27,546 nucleotides of DNA, from positions 1 to 27,546 of the forward strand of contig JAJXVQ010000008.1 of assembly GCA_021782065.1 (NCBI GenBank), read 5' to 3'. A program made the position numbers and the translations under genes. Shown in pieces: positions 26,737-27,546 of this stretch. The DNA is from Pseudomonadota bacterium. Its GTDB lineage: Bacteria > Pseudomonadota > Gammaproteobacteria > UBA1113. The notes beneath the pieces were generated by a model. It was not told where the DNA came from, ran no database searches, and saw only the letters and a list, made by a program, of their open reading frames with translations. Each line of letters starts with the position of its first letter. Position 1 is the stretch's first letter.

Positions 26737-26850
26737 TATACTCATAGCAGTTGATTTTTAGGGTAAATGGGCTAGCCCTCGAGCGCCAGGAATGTAGTAC
26801 TTGGTGTAAGATGGACGAGGCAACCCTAAAATTCAAATGCGAAGAGTATA
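26737..26850. repeat. 114-bp imperfect inverted repeat (MITE-like) before ssrA
   Basis: The 28-base arms 26737-26764 and 26823-26850 match at 24 of 28 positions in inverse orientation. They start TATACTC and end TTTTAGGGT. The 58 bases between them include a 10-bp palindrome GGGCTAGCCC (26769-26778) and CCTCG/CGAGG (26777-26781, 26816-26820), so the whole may fold into a branched structure. There is no open frame. TA ends (TATACTC and GAGTATA) are compatible with a TA target duplication as for IS630/Tc1-type MITEs, which is conjecture. Confidence 0.75.
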
Positions 26851-26879
26851 GTTACAAATAATGAAAGATATGGTATAAT
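26851..26879 (+). promoter_or_regulatory. ssrA promoter
   Basis: A perfect -10 TATAAT lies at 26874-26879, 11 bases before the tmRNA 5' end at 26891. Its -35 partner is GTTACA (26851-26856) with a 17-bp spacer, or TTACAA with 16 bp. The left edge abuts the inverted repeat ending at 26850. Confidence 0.7.
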
Positions 26880-26890
26880 TATAAGGTATA

Positions 26891-27290
26891 GGGGGCGACC
26901 TGGTTTCGACGTGGGTTGCAAAACCTAAGGCGCATGTCGAGGATGTAGCTTACCTCGTAAATCACGCTGCACATAAGTAATCGCAAATGATAACTTCTAC
27001 GTCGGTAATGGTGAACTCTTAGCAGAAGCTGCTTAGTTTTCACTGTCTGCTGCTTAAAACACAGCACGGCGCCAGCACCCTAGTCCGCCTGTGGGCTTAC
27101 GGTGAGGGTAATACAATACAGGACCGCTGGCTAAAGTAGTGCCCCTGCTTAGTCAGTTGAATTTAGGGCTTCGCTGCTTAGGATCCTGCCGATTGGAGCC
27201 TGAGTAGTCAAATTAAATAATACGGCTAAACATGTAGTGCTAAGGGCGGAGAATTTACGGACGCGGGTTCAATTCCCGCCGCCTCCACCA
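26891..27290 (+). ncRNA. ssrA: tmRNA (SsrA)
   Basis: Transfer-messenger RNA that rescues stalled ribosomes. The 5' end GGGGGCGACCTGGTTTCGACG and the 3' end with the T-arm GCGGGTTCAATTCCCGC and CCTCCACCA form the tRNA-like domain. The acceptor stem pairs GGGGGCG (26891-26897) with CGCCTCC (27280-27286) and contains the third-position G-U pair known from tRNA-Ala and tmRNA, and the CCA is encoded (27288-27290 as in CACCA). A resume codon GCA at 26983 begins an open frame of 17 codons ending in TAG at 27034-27036. The length, 400 nt, is a little longer than E. coli (about 363). The remaining interior should fold into pseudoknots; I did not model these. Confidence 0.95.
26983..27036 (+). other. 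tmRNA tag-peptide reading frame
   Basis: From the resume codon GCA the frame reads ANDNFYVGNGELLAEAA followed by TAG. The AND start is conserved among gammaproteobacterial tags, and the Ala-Ala end is the degradation signal read by ClpXP and other proteases. The antepenultimate residue is Glu rather than the usual Leu of LAA. The charged residue inside the final tetrapeptide is unusual and may weaken ClpX recognition. Confidence 0.85.
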
Positions 27291-27546
27291 ATAATAGATC
27301 TTATAACATCCAAAAAAGTCCAAAAAACCTCTTAAAAACAAGCAATTATCCTGTTTTCTAGTCTAATACCGTCCACGTGAACAAAACCCTATACCCAATT
27401 TAAAAGGCGCATTGCCAGCAGTTCCCGGTGAAGATCTCAGCAATCCCCTCATTTTCTTATGCGACTCTTTTAGTCTGTTTTTGCTCTATTTTGTAGCCAG
27501 CTTACTATCACGAAACTCTAAAATAATGCAAGTTTTTTAGCCGTTA
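27291..27546. other. Gene-free region downstream of ssrA
   Basis: No credible gene is visible in these 256 bases on either strand. A short direct repeat TCCAAAAAA occurs at 27309-27317 and 27319-27327, directly after the tmRNA. The 3' ends of ssrA genes are common chromosomal integration sites, and phased AT-rich repeats beside them can be integrase arm sites. No integrase is in the window, so this is a possible empty or distal attachment region. Confidence 0.35.

Noticed and set aside
26651..27067. Short minus-strand ORFs over the end of FUSC and the tmRNA
   Set aside because: They overlap repeats and the structured tmRNA and have no independent evidence.

Overview
The window looks like part of the chromosome of a host-associated gammaproteobacterium of the order Legionellales, most like the Coxiella/Rickettsiella side. 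The main reason is the Dot/Icm (type IVB secretion) genes: an icmC-icmD pair and an icmN-icmL-icmL run. Two IcmL paralogues after IcmN is the arrangement I recall for Coxiella; L. pneumophila has icmN-icmM-icmL. These genes lie among ordinary gammaproteobacterial housekeeping genes. The genus cannot be fixed from the sequence alone. All protein identities come from reading motifs; no database search was run.

Layout. 1-429: gene-free, with a nested inverted-repeat element. 430-1713 (-): aldo/keto reductase followed by a small ABM-like protein. 1788-3166 (-): remains of a copper-resistance locus, with a CopA N-terminus joined out of frame to a CopB C-terminus. 3309-6624 (+): two unrecognised genes; the second is split by an apparent frameshift at an A7 tract and would otherwise encode about 908 residues. 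6850-10612 (-): dnaB-alr-98-residue conserved protein with overlapping ends, preceded on the map by convergent unknown genes and followed upstream by thyA. 10650-12575 (-): icmN and two icmL-family genes. 12629-14447: efp (-) and epmB (+), divergent, the translation factor and its lysine-modification enzyme. 14499-15920 (-): icmC, with a tandem-repeat insert, and icmD. 16181-19983 (-): an Mla-type lipid transport operon (mlaE with a fused STAS domain, mlaF, mlaD, PqiC-like lipoprotein) running into gmhB. 20060-23565 (-): hflK-hflC-purA. 23729-26685 (+): ppsR and two half-size FUSC membrane proteins, all overlapping. 26891-27290 (+): ssrA (tmRNA), with a 114-bp inverted repeat abutting its promoter.

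The Dot/Icm genes are broken into small groups: icmC has gmhB rather than icmG upstream, icmD is not followed by icmJ, and the second icmL is followed by thyA rather than icmK. IcmL-family proteins, IcmC and IcmD are inner-membrane or periplasmic parts and IcmN is an outer-membrane lipoprotein. The rest of the machine must be encoded elsewhere. Three copies of a GC-rich REP-like palindrome sit in intergenic spaces at 16 kb, 21.4 kb and 26.7 kb.

The most unusual items are the six 15-residue repeats in the IcmC-like protein, the unrecognised Ser/Thr/Pro-flanked large protein with its A7 frameshift (candidate secreted effector or decaying gene), the copA/copB deletion scar, and the inverted repeat ending at the -35 region of ssrA. 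I did not find a clear, wholly new multi-gene system.
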